In this document: positions 24,774 through 34,429 of the stretch, one piece after another
How the letters are laid out: the number at the start of each line of letters is the position of its first letter
How positions within the stretch are numbered: position 1 is the first letter of the stretch
DNA from: Alicyclobacillus tolerans
GTDB taxonomy: Bacteria > Bacillota > Bacilli > Alicyclobacillales > Alicyclobacillaceae
Assembly (NCBI RefSeq): GCF_021739485.1
Contig: NZ_JAJFNK010000012.1
Location: forward strand, 1 to 64,000
DNA length: 64,000 nucleotides
Direction: 5' to 3'
Made by a program: the position numbers and the translations under genes
The notes under the pieces: generated by a model
Told to the model about the DNA's origin: nothing
What the model saw: only the letters and a program-made list of their open reading frames with translations
Databases searched by the model: none

Positions 24774-25670
24774 CTACTCTGAGGCAGGAGTGCGGTCGAG
24801 CAGCACATCGATTTCGGATCGGTACTTGCCGCCTGGCGTCTCGAGGATCTGTGGAATGTTCCGCAGTGCTTCGTGGTGGACAATGCGGTACAGCGCCTCT
24901 TGGCCAATCGAACCTTCTCCGATATTGGCGTGACGGTCTTTGTGCGAATTGAACGGCGTTTTGGAATCGTTGATGTGCGCTACTTTCAGCCGGTTCAGGC
25001 CGATGGTGTCGTCAAAACTTTTTAGGAAGCCGTCAAAGTCGTTGACAATGTCGTAGCCGAAACTGTAGTTGTGGCAGGTATCGATGCACACTGCAAGCTT
25101 GTCCTCGTGCTTGACCAAGGAAATAATTTCGGCGATTTGCTCAAGCGAATTGCCCACCTTTGAACCGTCTCCAGCCATGGTTTCCAAACAGATGAACACA
25201 TCTTCGTTTCCCGTTAGGATGGAGTTGAGTGCTTCTGCGATGCGCCGGATCGCGTAGGGTTCTCCTTCGCCCACGTGGCTTCCCGGATGCATAACGATGT
25301 ATTTGAAGCCGAGGTACTCGACCCGTTGGATCTCCTCCGTCAAGACAGAAACCCCGTATTCCCAGGTTTCCTCTTTGGGGCTTGCCAGGTTGACCAGGTA
25401 GGATAAATGGACCACCGGATCGAAGATGCCCTTTTGCTTCATCAACTCGAGCGCTTGGTCGCGGTTGAAGTCCTCAATCGGCCTCGCTTTGCCTCCGCGG
25501 TTGCTGCGGGTATAGATCATATAGGTATTGGCATCGTATTGGATGGTTTCTTCCACGGCCGCCATCAGGCCCGTTTTGGCGATGGAGACATTGGCTCCCA
25601 GGAGAATTCCTTTGGGGTTGGGTGTCTGGTGGATTGCGGACTCATTCGACGATTGTTCCGTCTTTGGCAA
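24774..25670 (-). CDS. nfo: Deoxyribonuclease IV (endonuclease IV)
   Basis: Endonuclease IV cuts DNA 5' to abasic sites in base excision repair. The ~298-residue TIM-barrel protein shows the family blocks: GANVSIAKTG near the N-terminus, YIVMHPGSHVG, CLETMAGDGSKVG, CIDTCHNYSFGYD, LKVAHINDSKTPFNSHKDRH and ILETPGG, which carry the zinc-binding His, Glu and Asp residues. I place the start at the TTG at 25670, which has AAGGGAGG 8 bases upstream. An ATG at 25709 would put that ribosome binding site inside the gene. Confidence 0.9.
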   Translation of the reverse strand: MPKTEQSSNESAIHQTPNPKGILLGANVSIAKTGLMAAVEETIQYDANTYMIYTRSNRGGKARPIEDFNRDQALELMKQKGIFDPVVHLSYLVNLASPKEETWEYGVSVLTEEIQRVEYLGFKYIVMHPGSHVGEGEPYAIRRIAEALNSILTGNEDVFICLETMAGDGSKVGNSLEQIAEIISLVKHEDKLAVCIDTCHNYSFGYDIVNDFDGFLKSFDDTIGLNRLKVAHINDSKTPFNSHKDRHANIGEGSIGQEALYRIVHHEALRNIPQILETPGGKYRSEIDVLLDRTPASE

Positions 25671-25750
25671 ACCCGTAACCTCCCTTGAATTTGACTGCAC
25701 GATAAGCATAGCAAGTTTTATGGACGGTTGAAAGGCGGAGGGTTTTTCAG

Positions 25751-25779
25751 TTGACGCGCTCTCATTCGCGGTTTACACT
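25751..25779 (+). promoter_or_regulatory. Sigma-A promoter of the tetR-icmF unit
   Basis: TTGACG (25751-25756), 17-base spacer, TACACT (25774-25779). Confidence 0.75.
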
Positions 25780-25782
25780 AAA

Positions 25783-25800
25783 ACTGAGCGAGCGCTCAGT
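25783..25800. promoter_or_regulatory. TetR-family operator
   Basis: ACTGAGCGAGCGCTCAGT is a perfect inverted repeat of 8-bp arms around AG, 3 bases downstream of the -10. It covers the probable transcription start of the TetR gene, implying autorepression. Confidence 0.8.
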
Positions 25801-25814
25801 CAGGGAGTGAAGCT

Positions 25815-26459
25815 ATGGGAGTCGATATACCCAGCAACGTGAAGGACCCGGAGAGAATTCGCGAGAGGCGGGGCCAAATCGTGAAAGCGGCCGTCCGCTT
25901 GTTCTCCGACAAGGGATTTCACAAGACAACTACCCGGGAAATTGCCAAGGCCAGCGGCATTTCCAACGGAGCGCTTTACGAGTACGTGGGTTCGAAGGAA
26001 GACGTGCTGTTTTTAGTCTGCCAGCACATCCACAACAAGATGGAAGAACAGCTTCTGTTGCGTTTGACGGGCGACGACAGCGCCGCACAGCGGCTTCGGC
26101 AGGCCATTGAGGGTCTGTTGCAAGTCGTATACGACATGCAGGCGGACGTCTTACTTATTTACCAAGAGACAAAGTCCCTTCCTCCGTCCTTTTTGCACGA
26201 AGTGTTGGCGAAAGAACAGGATATAACCGGGATTTTCGAACGGTTGTTGCGCGACGGCCAGCAAGATGGGTCGCTGTTGATAGACAATCACTCCATTCCC
26301 CTGCTGGCTCACAACATCGTCGTCGGTGCCGAGATGTGGGCATTTCGCAGGTGGGCTTTGAAAACGCTTGCCTTTGAGGAGTTCGTGAAGTTGCAAACGG
26401 ACATGTTGATGGCTGCGTGCGGAGTTTCGAAACGGGAACCCAATTCAAGCTCAAAGTAA
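25815..26459 (+). CDS. TetR-family transcriptional regulator
   Basis: This 214-residue protein has a TetR DNA-binding domain at residues ~18-64: [20 protein letters not shown], then [19 protein letters not shown]. The helical C-terminal domain is the ligand-binding and dimer part. It resembles regulators of fatty-acid or branched acyl-CoA degradation (YsiA/FadR-like), which release DNA when an acyl-CoA binds. The ATG follows AGGGAG by about 7 bases. Its own promoter holds a perfect palindrome. It is immediately upstream of icmF, so it probably controls that gene; the ligand is inferred only. Confidence 0.85.
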   Translation: MGVDIPSNVKDPERIRERRGQIVKAAVRLFSDKGFHKTTTREIAKASGISNGALYEYVGSKEDVLFLVCQHIHNKMEEQLLLRLTGDDSAAQRLRQAIEGLLQVVYDMQADVLLIYQETKSLPPSFLHEVLAKEQDITGIFERLLRDGQQDGSLLIDNHSIPLLAHNIVVGAEMWAFRRWALKTLAFEEFVKLQTDMLMAACGVSKREPNSSSK

Positions 26460-26470
26460 GGCCGCCAGAA

Positions 26471-26504
26471 ACGTAAGTCAATCAGAGACGCAAGTCAATC
26501 ACGA
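26471..26504. repeat. 17-bp tandem duplication before icmF
   Basis: Two 17-bp copies (ACGTAAGTCAATCAGAG and ACGCAAGTCAATCACGA) lie between tetR and icmF, just before the icmF ribosome binding site. Confidence 0.7.
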
Positions 26505-26520
26505 AAGGGAGGAAATGTAC

Positions 26521-29500
26521 ATGGGCACGAACCTCAGCGACGCAAACGTCACTCAGGCGTCAAAGAAACACCTTCCAAACCAAAGCGAAGGCCTTGAGGA
26601 TACCCGTAAAGCGGCTTGGATCGGACAGCAGGAAACAGCACCTTACCGCCCGCATTATCCGGTTCGCTTTGTCACGGCCTCGAGTTTGTTCGATGGTCAC
26701 GATGCCTCCATTAACGTCATGCGCCGCATTTTGCAAGCTTCGGGCGCTGAGGTCATTCACCTCGGCCACAACCGGTCTGTCGATGAGATTGTCACGGCCG
26801 CTATTCAAGAAGATGTACAAGGCATTGCCATCAGTTCGTATCAGGGCGGCCACATGGAGTTTTTCAAATACATGTACGATTTGCTTTTGCAGCGCGGAGC
26901 ATCCAACATCAAAATTTTCGGCGGAGGCGGCGGGGTCATTGTGCCGGACGAAATTGCCGAACTCGAAGCCTATGGCATTGTGAAGATTTTTTCGCCGGAC
27001 GACGGGCGGAAGATGGGGTTGCAGGGGATGATCAACTTCATGCTGCGCGCCTGCGACGTCGCGCCGGAACTAGACCCGAAGCAAGCGCTTGTGGACCTTT
27101 CCACGCACAACTGGTCGAGCATCGCCAAGTTGATCACGTACGCGGAAACCCAGCAGGATGACCGCGATGCAACTTATCACGACGTCATGGCCAAGGTTCG
27201 AGAACACGGCGGCGTGGCCCCGGTGCTTGGAATCACGGGGACGGGCGGCGCAGGCAAGTCGTCCTTGACCGACGAATTGATCTTGCGCTTCGTGCGCGAC
27301 TTTCCAGGCAAAACCGTCGCGGTGTTATCCGTCGATCCGTCCCGGCAAAAGACGGGCGGCGCACTGCTTGGGGACCGTATTCGCATGAACGCCATTTACA
27401 GACCGCAAGTATACATGCGCTCTTTGGCGACTCGCCAGTCTCGCAGTGAGTTGTCCGATGCCGTGTCAGACGCCATCGCGATCGCCAAAGCGGCCGGATT
27501 CGATTTGATTGTGGTGGAAACCAGCGGCATTGGCCAAGGCGACGCGGACGTCGTCTCCATTTCCGACGTTTCCTTGTACGTCATGACCTCCGAGTACGGA
27601 GCTCCATCGCAGCTCGAAAAAATTGACATGCTCGACTATGCGGATTTGGTAGCCATCAACAAGTTCGACCGGCGAGGTTCTAAGGACGCATTGCTGCACG
27701 TGAAAAAGCAGATGCAGCGCAACCGAAACCAGTTTCAGGTGGCGCCGGATGCCATGCCGGTGTTTGGGACCATTGCCAGCCAGTTTAACGACCTGGGCAC
27801 GACGAAGTTGTACAAAGCGCTCCTGGACACCCTGGACAAAAAGTCGCACCTCGATTGGCACAGCTCAATTCCTGAACAAGACACATCTGCAGGCCATGCA
27901 GCCGTCATCCAGGGAGACCGGGCGCACTACCTGCTGGAGATTGTGAATACGGTCCGCAACTACAAAAAGTTTGTCCGCGAGCAATCGGACACAGCCACGA
28001 AGGCATTCCAGCTGTCCGGGGCCGTCGACTTAGTCAAACGGCACTCGCCGGATGCAACCGGGTCGGTTGACACCTTGGCCAAACTCAGTGAGCAAGTGCG
28101 CAGTCAGATGCACCCGGACACGCAAAAAGTGATCGACGAATGGGAACACAAAAGACAGAGTTACAGCGGCGAGGAATTTGTCACCAAAGTGCGCGACAAG
28201 GAAATCCGGACGCCGCTGTATACGGTCTCTTTATCCGGTACCAAGGTGCCTAAGGTCGTCCTTCCTGCGTACAAGGACTGGGGCGAGATTGTGCGCTGGT
28301 CGATGTTGGAGAACGTCCCCGGCGAGTATCCGTTTACGGCCGGCGTGTTCCAGTTCAAACGCACAGAAGAGGAACCCAAGCGGCAGTTTGCAGGGGAAGG
28401 GACGCCAGAACGAACCAACAAGAGGTTTCACTACCTGTCCAAAAACGACAAAGCCAAACGCCTGTCTACGGCATTTGACAGCGTCACACTGTACGGCGAA
28501 GACCCCGATGTACGCCCGGACATCTACGGCAAGGTCGGGGAAAGCGGCGTGAGCATCTGTACCTTGGACGACATGCGCAAGCTCTATGACGGGTTTGACC
28601 TTTGCCATCCGATGACGAGCGTATCGATGACGATTAACGGACCTGCTCCCATTATTCTTGCGATGTTCATGAACACGGCTATCCTGCAGCAGGTCGACCG
28701 CTTTGTCGCCGAACACGGACGCGAGCCAAGTGCCGAGGAACGCGATCAAATTGTCAAGTACACCTTAAACACCGTCCGCGGAACCGTGCAGGCGGACATT
28801 CTAAAAGAAGACCAGGGCCAAAACACCTGTATTTTCTCGACGGAGTTTGCGCTGCGAATGATGGGGGATATCCAGAGCTACTTTATCGACCACAAGGTAC
28901 GCAACTACTATTCGGTGAGCATCAGCGGCTATCACATTGCCGAAGCCGGTGCGAACCCCATCACGCAGCTCGCGTTCACCTTGGCCAATGCCTTTACCTA
29001 CGTCGAGTACTATTTAAGCCGCGGCATGAACGTCGACGATTTTGCGCCCAACCTGTCGTTTTTCTTCAGCAACGGAATGGACCCGGAATACAGCGTGATT
29101 GGCCGCGTCGCGAGAAGAATTTGGGCTGTCGTGATGAAAAACAAGTACCATGCGAACGAACGAAGCCAGAAATTGAAGTACCACATTCAGACGTCTGGCC
29201 GCTCCCTGCACGCCCAGGAAATTGACTTTAACGACATTCGTACGACGCTGCAGGCCCTCATTGGCATTTACGACAACTGCAACTCGCTGCACACCAACGC
29301 GTACGACGAAGCCATTACCACTCCGACCGAGGAATCTGTCCGGCGCGCGATGGCGATTCAAATGATTATTAACCGGGAGTTTGGACTTGCGAAAAACGAG
29401 AACCCCTTACAAGGCGCCTTTATCATTGAGGAACTGACCGAACTCGTGGAAGAGGCTGTTCTCGAGGAGTTCATGCGCTTAAACGACCGAGGCGGCGTTC

Positions 29501-29886
29501 TCGGTGCCATGGAAACGCAGTACCAGCGCAGCAAGATTCAAGAGGAGTCTCTGTATTACGAGCACATGAAACACTCTGGTGAGCTGCCGATTATCGGGGT
29601 GAACACTTTCATCAACCCCAAAACGCTCGATCCGTCGTTCGTCCCCCCTAAGATTGAACTGGCCCGGGCGACGGCCGAAGAAAAGCAGCAGCAAATCCGC
29701 AACTTGCAGGAGTTTCAGCAAAGGCACCAAAACGAGGCCTCGGCGGCTTTGCGCAAGCTGCAGGAGACGGCACAATCGGGCGGCAACATTTTTGCGGAAT
29801 TGATGGAGACTGTCAAAGTGGCCAGCCTTGGCCAAATTACCCGGGCCTTGTACGAAGTCGGAGGCAAATACCGGCGGAACATGTAA
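26521..29886 (+). CDS. icmF: Fused isobutyryl-CoA mutase IcmF
   Basis: IcmF is an adenosylcobalamin enzyme that interconverts isobutyryl-CoA and n-butyryl-CoA, with its own GTPase chaperone in the same chain. The ~1121-residue protein has, in order, the B12 domain with base-off motif D58-G-H60, a MeaI-like GTPase with P-loop [12 protein letters not shown] (K246), and the mutase TIM barrel. The barrel starts around [20 protein letters not shown] and includes [18 protein letters not shown]. The latter has the Gln expected in isobutyryl- rather than methylmalonyl-CoA mutases. The second ATG (26521) has AGGGAGG 8 bases upstream; the ATG at 26515 is too close. It lies under the TetR gene. Confidence 0.92.
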   Translation: MGTNLSDANVTQASKKHLPNQSEGLEDTRKAAWIGQQETAPYRPHYPVRFVTASSLFDGHDASINVMRRILQASGAEVIHLGHNRSVDEIVTAAIQEDVQGIAISSYQGGHMEFFKYMYDLLLQRGASNIKIFGGGGGVIVPDEIAELEAYGIVKIFSPDDGRKMGLQGMINFMLRACDVAPELDPKQALVDLSTHNWSSIAKLITYAETQQDDRDATYHDVMAKVREHGGVAPVLGITGTGGAGKSSLTDELILRFVRDFPGKTVAVLSVDPSRQKTGGALLGDRIRMNAIYRPQVYMRSLATRQSRSELSDAVSDAIAIAKAAGFDLIVVETSGIGQGDADVVSISDVSLYVMTSEYGAPSQLEKIDMLDYADLVAINKFDRRGSKDALLHVKKQMQRNRNQFQVAPDAMPVFGTIASQFNDLGTTKLYKALLDTLDKKSHLDWHSSIPEQDTSAGHAAVIQGDRAHYLLEIVNTVRNYKKFVREQSDTATKAFQLSGAVDLVKRHSPDATGSVDTLAKLSEQVRSQMHPDTQKVIDEWEHKRQSYSGEEFVTKVRDKEIRTPLYTVSLSGTKVPKVVLPAYKDWGEIVRWSMLENVPGEYPFTAGVFQFKRTEEEPKRQFAGEGTPERTNKRFHYLSKNDKAKRLSTAFDSVTLYGEDPDVRPDIYGKVGESGVSICTLDDMRKLYDGFDLCHPMTSVSMTINGPAPIILAMFMNTAILQQVDRFVAEHGREPSAEERDQIVKYTLNTVRGTVQADILKEDQGQNTCIFSTEFALRMMGDIQSYFIDHKVRNYYSVSISGYHIAEAGANPITQLAFTLANAFTYVEYYLSRGMNVDDFAPNLSFFFSNGMDPEYSVIGRVARRIWAVVMKNKYHANERSQKLKYHIQTSGRSLHAQEIDFNDIRTTLQALIGIYDNCNSLHTNAYDEAITTPTEESVRRAMAIQMIINREFGLAKNENPLQGAFIIEELTELVEEAVLEEFMRLNDRGGVLGAMETQYQRSKIQEESLYYEHMKHSGELPIIGVNTFINPKTLDPSFVPPKIELARATAEEKQQQIRNLQEFQQRHQNEASAALRKLQETAQSGGNIFAELMETVKVASLGQITRALYEVGGKYRRNM

Positions 29887-29971
29887 TTGATTGTTTCGGG
29901 CACACTAACGTTCGATTGGCCGTTCCTTGGTTTAAAGTGCAGGATGCGGCAAACGAAACGGAGGTGTGCCC

Positions 29972-30454
29972 ATGCGTCATTTGCAGAAAATGCAAATTGG
30001 GATGGCTGTTTCTGCATTGATGCTTTGCATGACGTCGCTTGTTCCCGTCAAGCAGCAGGTTTCGCGGACTACGGCGGAAGCGTCTCTAGACTCTGTACAG
30101 GTCCTATCTGCAGCGTGCCACGTCGACGCATTCAAAGATGACCGGATTCAGGTCCTTAAGTATTCTTCTTCGGCCAAACTCCCGATTGTATCCGTGGCAC
30201 GCGACAGTTCCAAGTATCACTCCATTGCAGAGTCTATCAACCAAGCCATCGCCGTACCGGAAAAGCCGGAATTGTTAAAACTGAACCTGCTCTTTCTCCG
30301 ACGGGGCAACGTGCCTGATTTTAAATTGGCGGTCACGGCGAGTGGACTTTTGCGCGACGAACGCACTGGAAAGACCTTTTCAGCGGATTCGCGGTTCATG
30401 ACCTTTATCCGGCCGTACCTGAGTTCACCGGCACGGCAGGAGGTGGGAGGGTGA
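29972..30454 (+). CDS. Hypothetical exported protein
   Basis: This ~160-residue protein has a signal-peptide-like N-terminus (basic, then IGMAVSALMLCMTSLVPV) and a soluble domain with SFTAD-like strands and PYLSS near the end. I do not recognise the family. GGAGGT lies 6 bases before the ATG at 29972. Its TGA overlaps the next GTG start by 4 bases, so it is translated with the MFS transporter and may be a partner of it. Conserved cysteine pairs or catalytic motifs are not visible. Confidence 0.65.
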   Translation: MRHLQKMQIGMAVSALMLCMTSLVPVKQQVSRTTAEASLDSVQVLSAACHVDAFKDDRIQVLKYSSSAKLPIVSVARDSSKYHSIAESINQAIAVPEKPELLKLNLLFLRRGNVPDFKLAVTASGLLRDERTGKTFSADSRFMTFIRPYLSSPARQEVGG

Positions 30455-31752
30455 AGCAACCTGTACACCGCATGGGGAAACAGGCGTGGTGGCTGCTTGC
30501 CATTAGCGGTGTGTTTTCGCTGTCTGTGGGGCTGTCCAACACCTTTGTGAATGTTTACCTGTGGAAAATCGACAAATCGTTTGCGTCCATCGGATGGTAC
30601 AACCTGTTCGTGTACACGGTTTTGCCTTTGACCTTCATCGCCGCAGGACACTTATCCAGAAAGTATCACAGCGTTTGGTCGATGCGAATTGGAATTGCAC
30701 TGCATGCGGGATTTTACCTCCTGACTCTGCTTGGCGGCGTGCAAGTCGCGAAACTTCCGGTTTTGCTGGGCGCTGTCCTGGGTATGGCCGCGGGCTTCTA
30801 TTGGTTTGCCTTCAACACGTTGAGCTTTGGATTTACGGGTTCAGGAGAACGGGAGCGCTTTTATGGGCTCAATGGCGTGATGGGCGCCGTCGCTGGGATG
30901 GTCGCACCACCAGTGGCGGGCTTTTTGATTGGGTACGAAGACCGTTTTGGCGGGGTCAGCGGGTATCACCTGATTTTCTCGTTGTCTTTGGCCCTGTTTG
31001 TCATGGCCGTATGGTTCAGTTGGCGCCTCAAGGGAGAACGGACCCAGGGTAATTTGCACTTGTTCAAAGCCGCGTCTGCACTCAAAATCCGGCCGTGGCG
31101 GAACATTCTATTGGGGTGCTCAGTCTATGGGCTGCGAGAAGGCGTATTTTTATTTTTAATCGGCCTCTTGGTGTACATAGCGACGGGGAGTGAACTCCGG
31201 TTGGGCGAGTTTGTGCTGCTCCAAAGTGCCTTGTCTTTTGCTTCGTTTTTTTTCGTCGGGCGTTTATGCAAGCCAAACAACCGCATGCGAGTCATGGCGG
31301 CAGGCGGTTTGGCGCTGGCGTGCGCAGCCACGCTTTTTTTACTGCCTCTGAGCGCGAAAGTTATGATCTGGTACGGTTCCCTGGCCGCGCTCGCTTTGCC
31401 TCTGTTTTTGCTGCCCGTGCAAGGGCTTGTTTTCGATGGAATCAGTAAACTCGATGCGCAAAACCAAGACTACATGGAACACGTCATTATTCGGGAGATT
31501 TTTCAGAATGCAGGGAGAGTCGCCGGAATCGCGGTGTTTTTGTGGTTGGCTTCAAACTCCATGGATACGCGCCGTCTGACCGGTTTCGCGATGGCTCTCG
31601 GATGCGTTCAATTGGTGAGTTGGGTGCTGATGAAGCTGGGGAAAAGCGACCGGTTTGTGCAGGGCATGAAGCGGGTGTCTGAATTGATTCCCGGACACCT
31701 TGGCACAGAGCGCCTTGAGACCGCGGTCCGGAAACGAAGGGTACAACCTTGA
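30451..31752 (+). CDS. MFS transporter, YqgE-like
   Basis: This 433-residue protein has about 12 hydrophobic segments in two halves, with the MFS-type loop SRKYHSVWSMRIG after segments 2-3. It resembles Bacillus YqgE-type permeases of unknown substrate. The GTG start overlaps the upstream gene's stop as GTGA. The C-terminal ~30 residues are basic and cytoplasmic. No substrate can be assigned from sequence. A strong inverted repeat follows the stop codon. Confidence 0.75.
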   Translation: MKQPVHRMGKQAWWLLAISGVFSLSVGLSNTFVNVYLWKIDKSFASIGWYNLFVYTVLPLTFIAAGHLSRKYHSVWSMRIGIALHAGFYLLTLLGGVQVAKLPVLLGAVLGMAAGFYWFAFNTLSFGFTGSGERERFYGLNGVMGAVAGMVAPPVAGFLIGYEDRFGGVSGYHLIFSLSLALFVMAVWFSWRLKGERTQGNLHLFKAASALKIRPWRNILLGCSVYGLREGVFLFLIGLLVYIATGSELRLGEFVLLQSALSFASFFFVGRLCKPNNRMRVMAAGGLALACAATLFLLPLSAKVMIWYGSLAALALPLFLLPVQGLVFDGISKLDAQNQDYMEHVIIREIFQNAGRVAGIAVFLWLASNSMDTRRLTGFAMALGCVQLVSWVLMKLGKSDRFVQGMKRVSELIPGHLGTERLETAVRKRRVQP

Positions 31753-31770
31753 TGTCCACATCTATACAAA

Positions 31771-31804
31771 GCGGGAAATTCTTTCTCTCGAGAGAATTTC
31801 CCGC
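31771..31804. terminator. 12-bp stem-loop between convergent genes
   Basis: GCGGGAAATTCT (31771-31782) pairs with AGAATTTCCCGC (31793-31804). The loop contains CTCGAG. It lies between the MFS and ferredoxin genes and may serve both strands; no T-run is present. Confidence 0.6.
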
Positions 31805-31865
31805 CTCAGATATATCTCATAGGACTTTCCCAATAAGAACGGGGTTTAGCAATGACTCGCTTGGA

Positions 31866-32102
31866 TTACTTCTGGAAGAATTCGCGGTTCTTTTCGATGA
31901 ACGATTTGTCTTCGTCAGGCACAAAATCCTCTTGGTAAATGGCGGAGACAGGGCAAACAGCTTCGCAAGCACCGCAATCGATGCAGGTATCCGGATCGAT
32001 GTAGTACTGGTCTTCTCCTTCGTGAATCGCATCGACTGGACACGTCTCAACACAGTCAGCAGCTTTTTCACCGATGCATGGTGAGGTAATAATAAACGCC
32101 AC
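31866..32102 (-). CDS. fdxA: 7Fe ferredoxin
   Basis: This ~78-residue ferredoxin holds one 3Fe-4S and one 4Fe-4S cluster. The first site has the 7Fe spacing C-x7-C-x3-CP (CIGEKAADCVETCP). The second is the standard CIDCGACEAVCP. It is a low-potential cytoplasmic electron carrier. The GTG start at 32102 follows GAGGAGGAG by about 6 bases; the open frame continues upstream to 32177 but without a sensible N-terminus. The acidic C-terminal tail is typical of 7Fe ferredoxins. Confidence 0.9.
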   Translation of the reverse strand: MAFIITSPCIGEKAADCVETCPVDAIHEGEDQYYIDPDTCIDCGACEAVCPVSAIYQEDFVPDEDKSFIEKNREFFQK

Positions 32103-32274
32103 GAAAAACTCCTCCTCAAAAACAAAATGATGCGATGCTAGAAACATCATATAACAGGGGCAAATGCTTTTCAACATGTGCTAAAAACATCCACTATATG
32201 TGTGAAATCTTTCCCAAACTCATAAAAACCGGACCTAGCGGCCGGAAAATCGGTCTAGACGCCGTTTATTCTCG

Positions 32275-32302
32275 TTGACTTGAACCCCCGGACTGTTAAT
32301 AT
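32275..32302 (+). promoter_or_regulatory. Candidate ndh promoter
   Basis: TTGACT (32275-32280), 16-base spacer, TAATAT (32297-32302). It leaves an untranslated leader of about 240 bases before ndh. Confidence 0.6.
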
Positions 32303-32549
32303 GGATTAGGGTTTGTTAGTACGTTTGTGTTACAAATCAGTCTTTTTGGACTAGAAGTGTTTAGCACGTTTTCCTAGTTATTTTACTAACGTTTACAGGT
32401 TTTGGGTTCGTATCTACACGTTTTGTGTTGGGTAACGCGTGGATGAAGTGTGTGCGAATGACACACGCCGTGTTGGTGCAGCGCGATCGCGCTGGTCTAC
32501 GGGGTAACTCGCTTGATACGTATTCTACAGAAATCGGGGAGAGAAGCAC
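32303..32549 (+). other. Long ndh leader with a perfect palindrome
   Basis: The leader is AT-rich in its first half (several GTTT/TTAG runs) and contains the perfect 16-bp palindrome CAGCGCGATCGCGCTG near 32479-32494. No open frame is convincing. Whether it folds into a regulatory RNA cannot be told by eye. Confidence 0.4.
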
Positions 32550-33731
32550 ATGGCTAAGCACGTTGTGATTTTAGGTGCAGGTTATGGCGGTATCCAAGCT
32601 GCGTTGGAGACGCGGCGGGGACTCACCGCAGACGCGGCGAAAATTACCATCGTAAATCGAGAACCCTTCCATCAGTTGATTACGGAATTGCATCAACCTG
32701 CCGCAGGCAGACTTCAGGAGAAAAACATCACCATTCCTCTGGATAAGCTTTTGTCCGGAAAGCGAATCGGCGTGTGCCTGGGCGAAGTGGCCAGCATTCA
32801 GCTCGACAAGCGCACTGTAGCCCTCGCAGATGGTTCCGAGTTGAAATACGACATCTTGGTTGTGGCTTTGGGAAGTGAAAGTGAGTACTTTGGCATCGAA
32901 GGACTCAAAGAGAACAGTTTCGTCTTGAAGTCGGTCCACGATGCCACTCGCATTCGCAGCCACATCGAGGATTGTATCGAACGATATAAAGTGACAGAAG
33001 ACCCGGCGGATTTGACGTTTGCCGTTGGCGGAGCCGGATTGACGGGGATTGAGTTGATTGGTGAACTGGCCGACATGATCCCTATCTTCTGCAAAAAGCA
33101 CGGAGTAGACCCAAAGAACGTCAAGCTGTTGTCGGTGGAAGCTATGCCGACGATTTTGCCAGGGTTTCCAGAATCCTTGACCGACCGCGCTAAAGCGAGT
33201 TTGTCTGCACGGGGCGTGGAGTTTTTGACCGGGGTTCCGCTCGTCAAAATGGAACCGGACCAAGCGACACTCAAGGACGGGCGCATCATCCAAACCCATA
33301 CGATGATTTGGACGGGCGGCGTTCGCGGACATTCTGTCGTACAAAACTCAGGTCTTGAAGTGGAACCGAGGGGCCGCGCACGCATCAACGACTCCCTGCA
33401 GGCCGAGGGCCATCCGGAAGTGTTTGTAATTGGGGACAGCGCACTGTTGTTGAACAAGGAAACCGGCAGACCTTATCCGCCTACGGCACAGTTGGCTGGG
33501 CAGATGGGTATCCACTGCGGTCAGCAAATTTATTCGCTGCTCAAGGGCGGTGAACTGGAACCCTTCACTCCGCACACGCAAGGCACACTGGCATCGCTGG
33601 GTCGCAAAGACGCCATTGGCATGGTCGGCGAGCGCAGACTGGAAGTCACGGGAAAACCCGCGGCTTGGCTCAAGGAAGGCAGCAAACTGCGCTATCTGAC
33701 TCAAATCGGAGGTCTGTTCGCCCGCGCCTAA
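32550..33731 (+). CDS. ndh: Type II NADH dehydrogenase-like FAD oxidoreductase
   Basis: Ndh oxidises NADH and reduces menaquinone at the membrane without pumping protons. The 393-residue protein has an N-terminal FAD loop (VVILGAGYGGIQAA), a second nucleotide loop (FAVGGAGLTGIEL) and the late FAD site (VFVIGDSA) followed by PPTAQLAGQMG, as in Bacillus NDH-2 proteins. A GGGGAGAG ribosome binding site lies 6 bases before the ATG. It has its own promoter and a long leader. Sulfide:quinone oxidoreductases share the fold, but their cysteines are absent here. Confidence 0.88.
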   Translation: MAKHVVILGAGYGGIQAALETRRGLTADAAKITIVNREPFHQLITELHQPAAGRLQEKNITIPLDKLLSGKRIGVCLGEVASIQLDKRTVALADGSELKYDILVVALGSESEYFGIEGLKENSFVLKSVHDATRIRSHIEDCIERYKVTEDPADLTFAVGGAGLTGIELIGELADMIPIFCKKHGVDPKNVKLLSVEAMPTILPGFPESLTDRAKASLSARGVEFLTGVPLVKMEPDQATLKDGRIIQTHTMIWTGGVRGHSVVQNSGLEVEPRGRARINDSLQAEGHPEVFVIGDSALLLNKETGRPYPPTAQLAGQMGIHCGQQIYSLLKGGELEPFTPHTQGTLASLGRKDAIGMVGERRLEVTGKPAAWLKEGSKLRYLTQIGGLFARA

Positions 33732-33812
33732 GGCGCAATTTCGAAGCTGTACCCCCTGCACACTTGGCTTGCAAGTCGCATAGAATGCCACAGATTGACT
33801 TGCAAGCTTAGG

Positions 33813-33836
33813 TTTTGGGTATTGTTTTGGGTATTG
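33813..33836. repeat. 12-bp tandem duplication
   Basis: TTTTGGGTATTG occurs twice in direct succession after ndh. Confidence 0.7.
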
Positions 33837-33837
33837 T

Positions 33838-33947
33838 TGGCTTTGCTCACCCTGCCCGAGAGGGTGTTTATATAAGGGGAACCTGGGCGCTCGTCTTTCA
33901 TCTCGGGTGGACCGAACGCCGGGTCCCCTCCCCGTTGGTGGCCCAAA
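33838..33947 (+). other. GC-rich structured segment upstream of zinc-finger gene
   Basis: ACCCT at about 33850 pairs with AGGGT around GCCCGAG. A longer arm starting GGGGAACCTGGGCG (about 33877) can partly pair with CGCCGGGTCCCC (about 33917-33928). It may be the upstream gene's terminator or a leader structure. Confidence 0.4.
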
Positions 33948-33953
33948 GAAGTG

Positions 33954-33967
33954 TCAAAGCGCTTTCA
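33954..33967. promoter_or_regulatory. CcpA cre-like site
   Basis: TCAAAGCGCTTTCA matches 13 of 14 positions of TGWAANCGNTNWCA and is nearly palindromic. It lies about 65 bases before the zinc-finger gene. Confidence 0.5.
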
Positions 33968-34031
33968 TGATCTGGCATACCGCCTTTCGTTGGCCCATAT
34001 GAATGGAACCAAACCGAAAGGAAGGGATGTC

Positions 34032-34268
34032 ATGTTTCAATGTCCGATTTGTGGCGAGTTGATGGAAATGCTGACCAACATTCATTGCGTGAAACGCCAT
34101 CAGACAACCCGCAAGGAGTGTATTGAACTGTACGGCCCCCCAAAGTATGTCACCCCTACTATGAACCGCGAAATTCAACGCTGGATCCGGGATTCTCAAG
34201 TAATTTCCAAATTAGATTTCGATATCGCTCAAGCCGCTGCGCGCAACCAGCTTCGCCGCCAAGGGTGA
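34032..34268 (+). CDS. Small Ros/MucR-like zinc-finger protein
   Basis: This ~78-residue protein has a potential zinc site C4-x2-C7-x10-H18-x4-H23 and then ECIELYGPPKYVTP, which recalls the C2H2 finger and the following YxxxxGLPxxYPxVxP segment of Ros/MucR regulators. That family is common in proteobacteria, so the assignment here is tentative. I chose the ATG at 34032 (AAGGAAGGGA about 5 bases upstream). The frame is open back to a GTG at 33951, but that region holds a cre-like site and no better ribosome binding site. A DNA-binding role is inferred. Confidence 0.6.
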   Translation: MFQCPICGELMEMLTNIHCVKRHQTTRKECIELYGPPKYVTPTMNREIQRWIRDSQVISKLDFDIAQAAARNQLRRQG

Positions 34269-34277
34269 GTGTGTTGG

Positions 34278-34307
34278 ATTGCAATTTTTTTAATTGCAAT
34301 TTTTTTA
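34278..34307. repeat. 15-bp duplication forming an AT-rich hairpin
   Basis: ATTGCAATTTTTTTA is present twice. Because ATTGCAAT is self-complementary, the pair can form a weak hairpin followed by a T-run, so it may end transcription of the zinc-finger gene. Confidence 0.6.
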
Positions 34308-34429
34308 GCGGGATTTGATATTGTGTATGGCTTTCGTCAATACTGGGACTATACAGGGCACATGCCCTTTTTTGTCGACCCCAAGCCGGGGATGGAAGAC
34401 TCCGTGTAGGGGATGAAAGGGGTGATTCG

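Noticed and set aside
32479-32494. Palindrome CAGCGCGATCGCGCTG as an origin or attachment site
   Set aside because: No DnaA boxes, integrase or duplicated ends are nearby; it is better explained as one of the recurring GCGATCGC sites.
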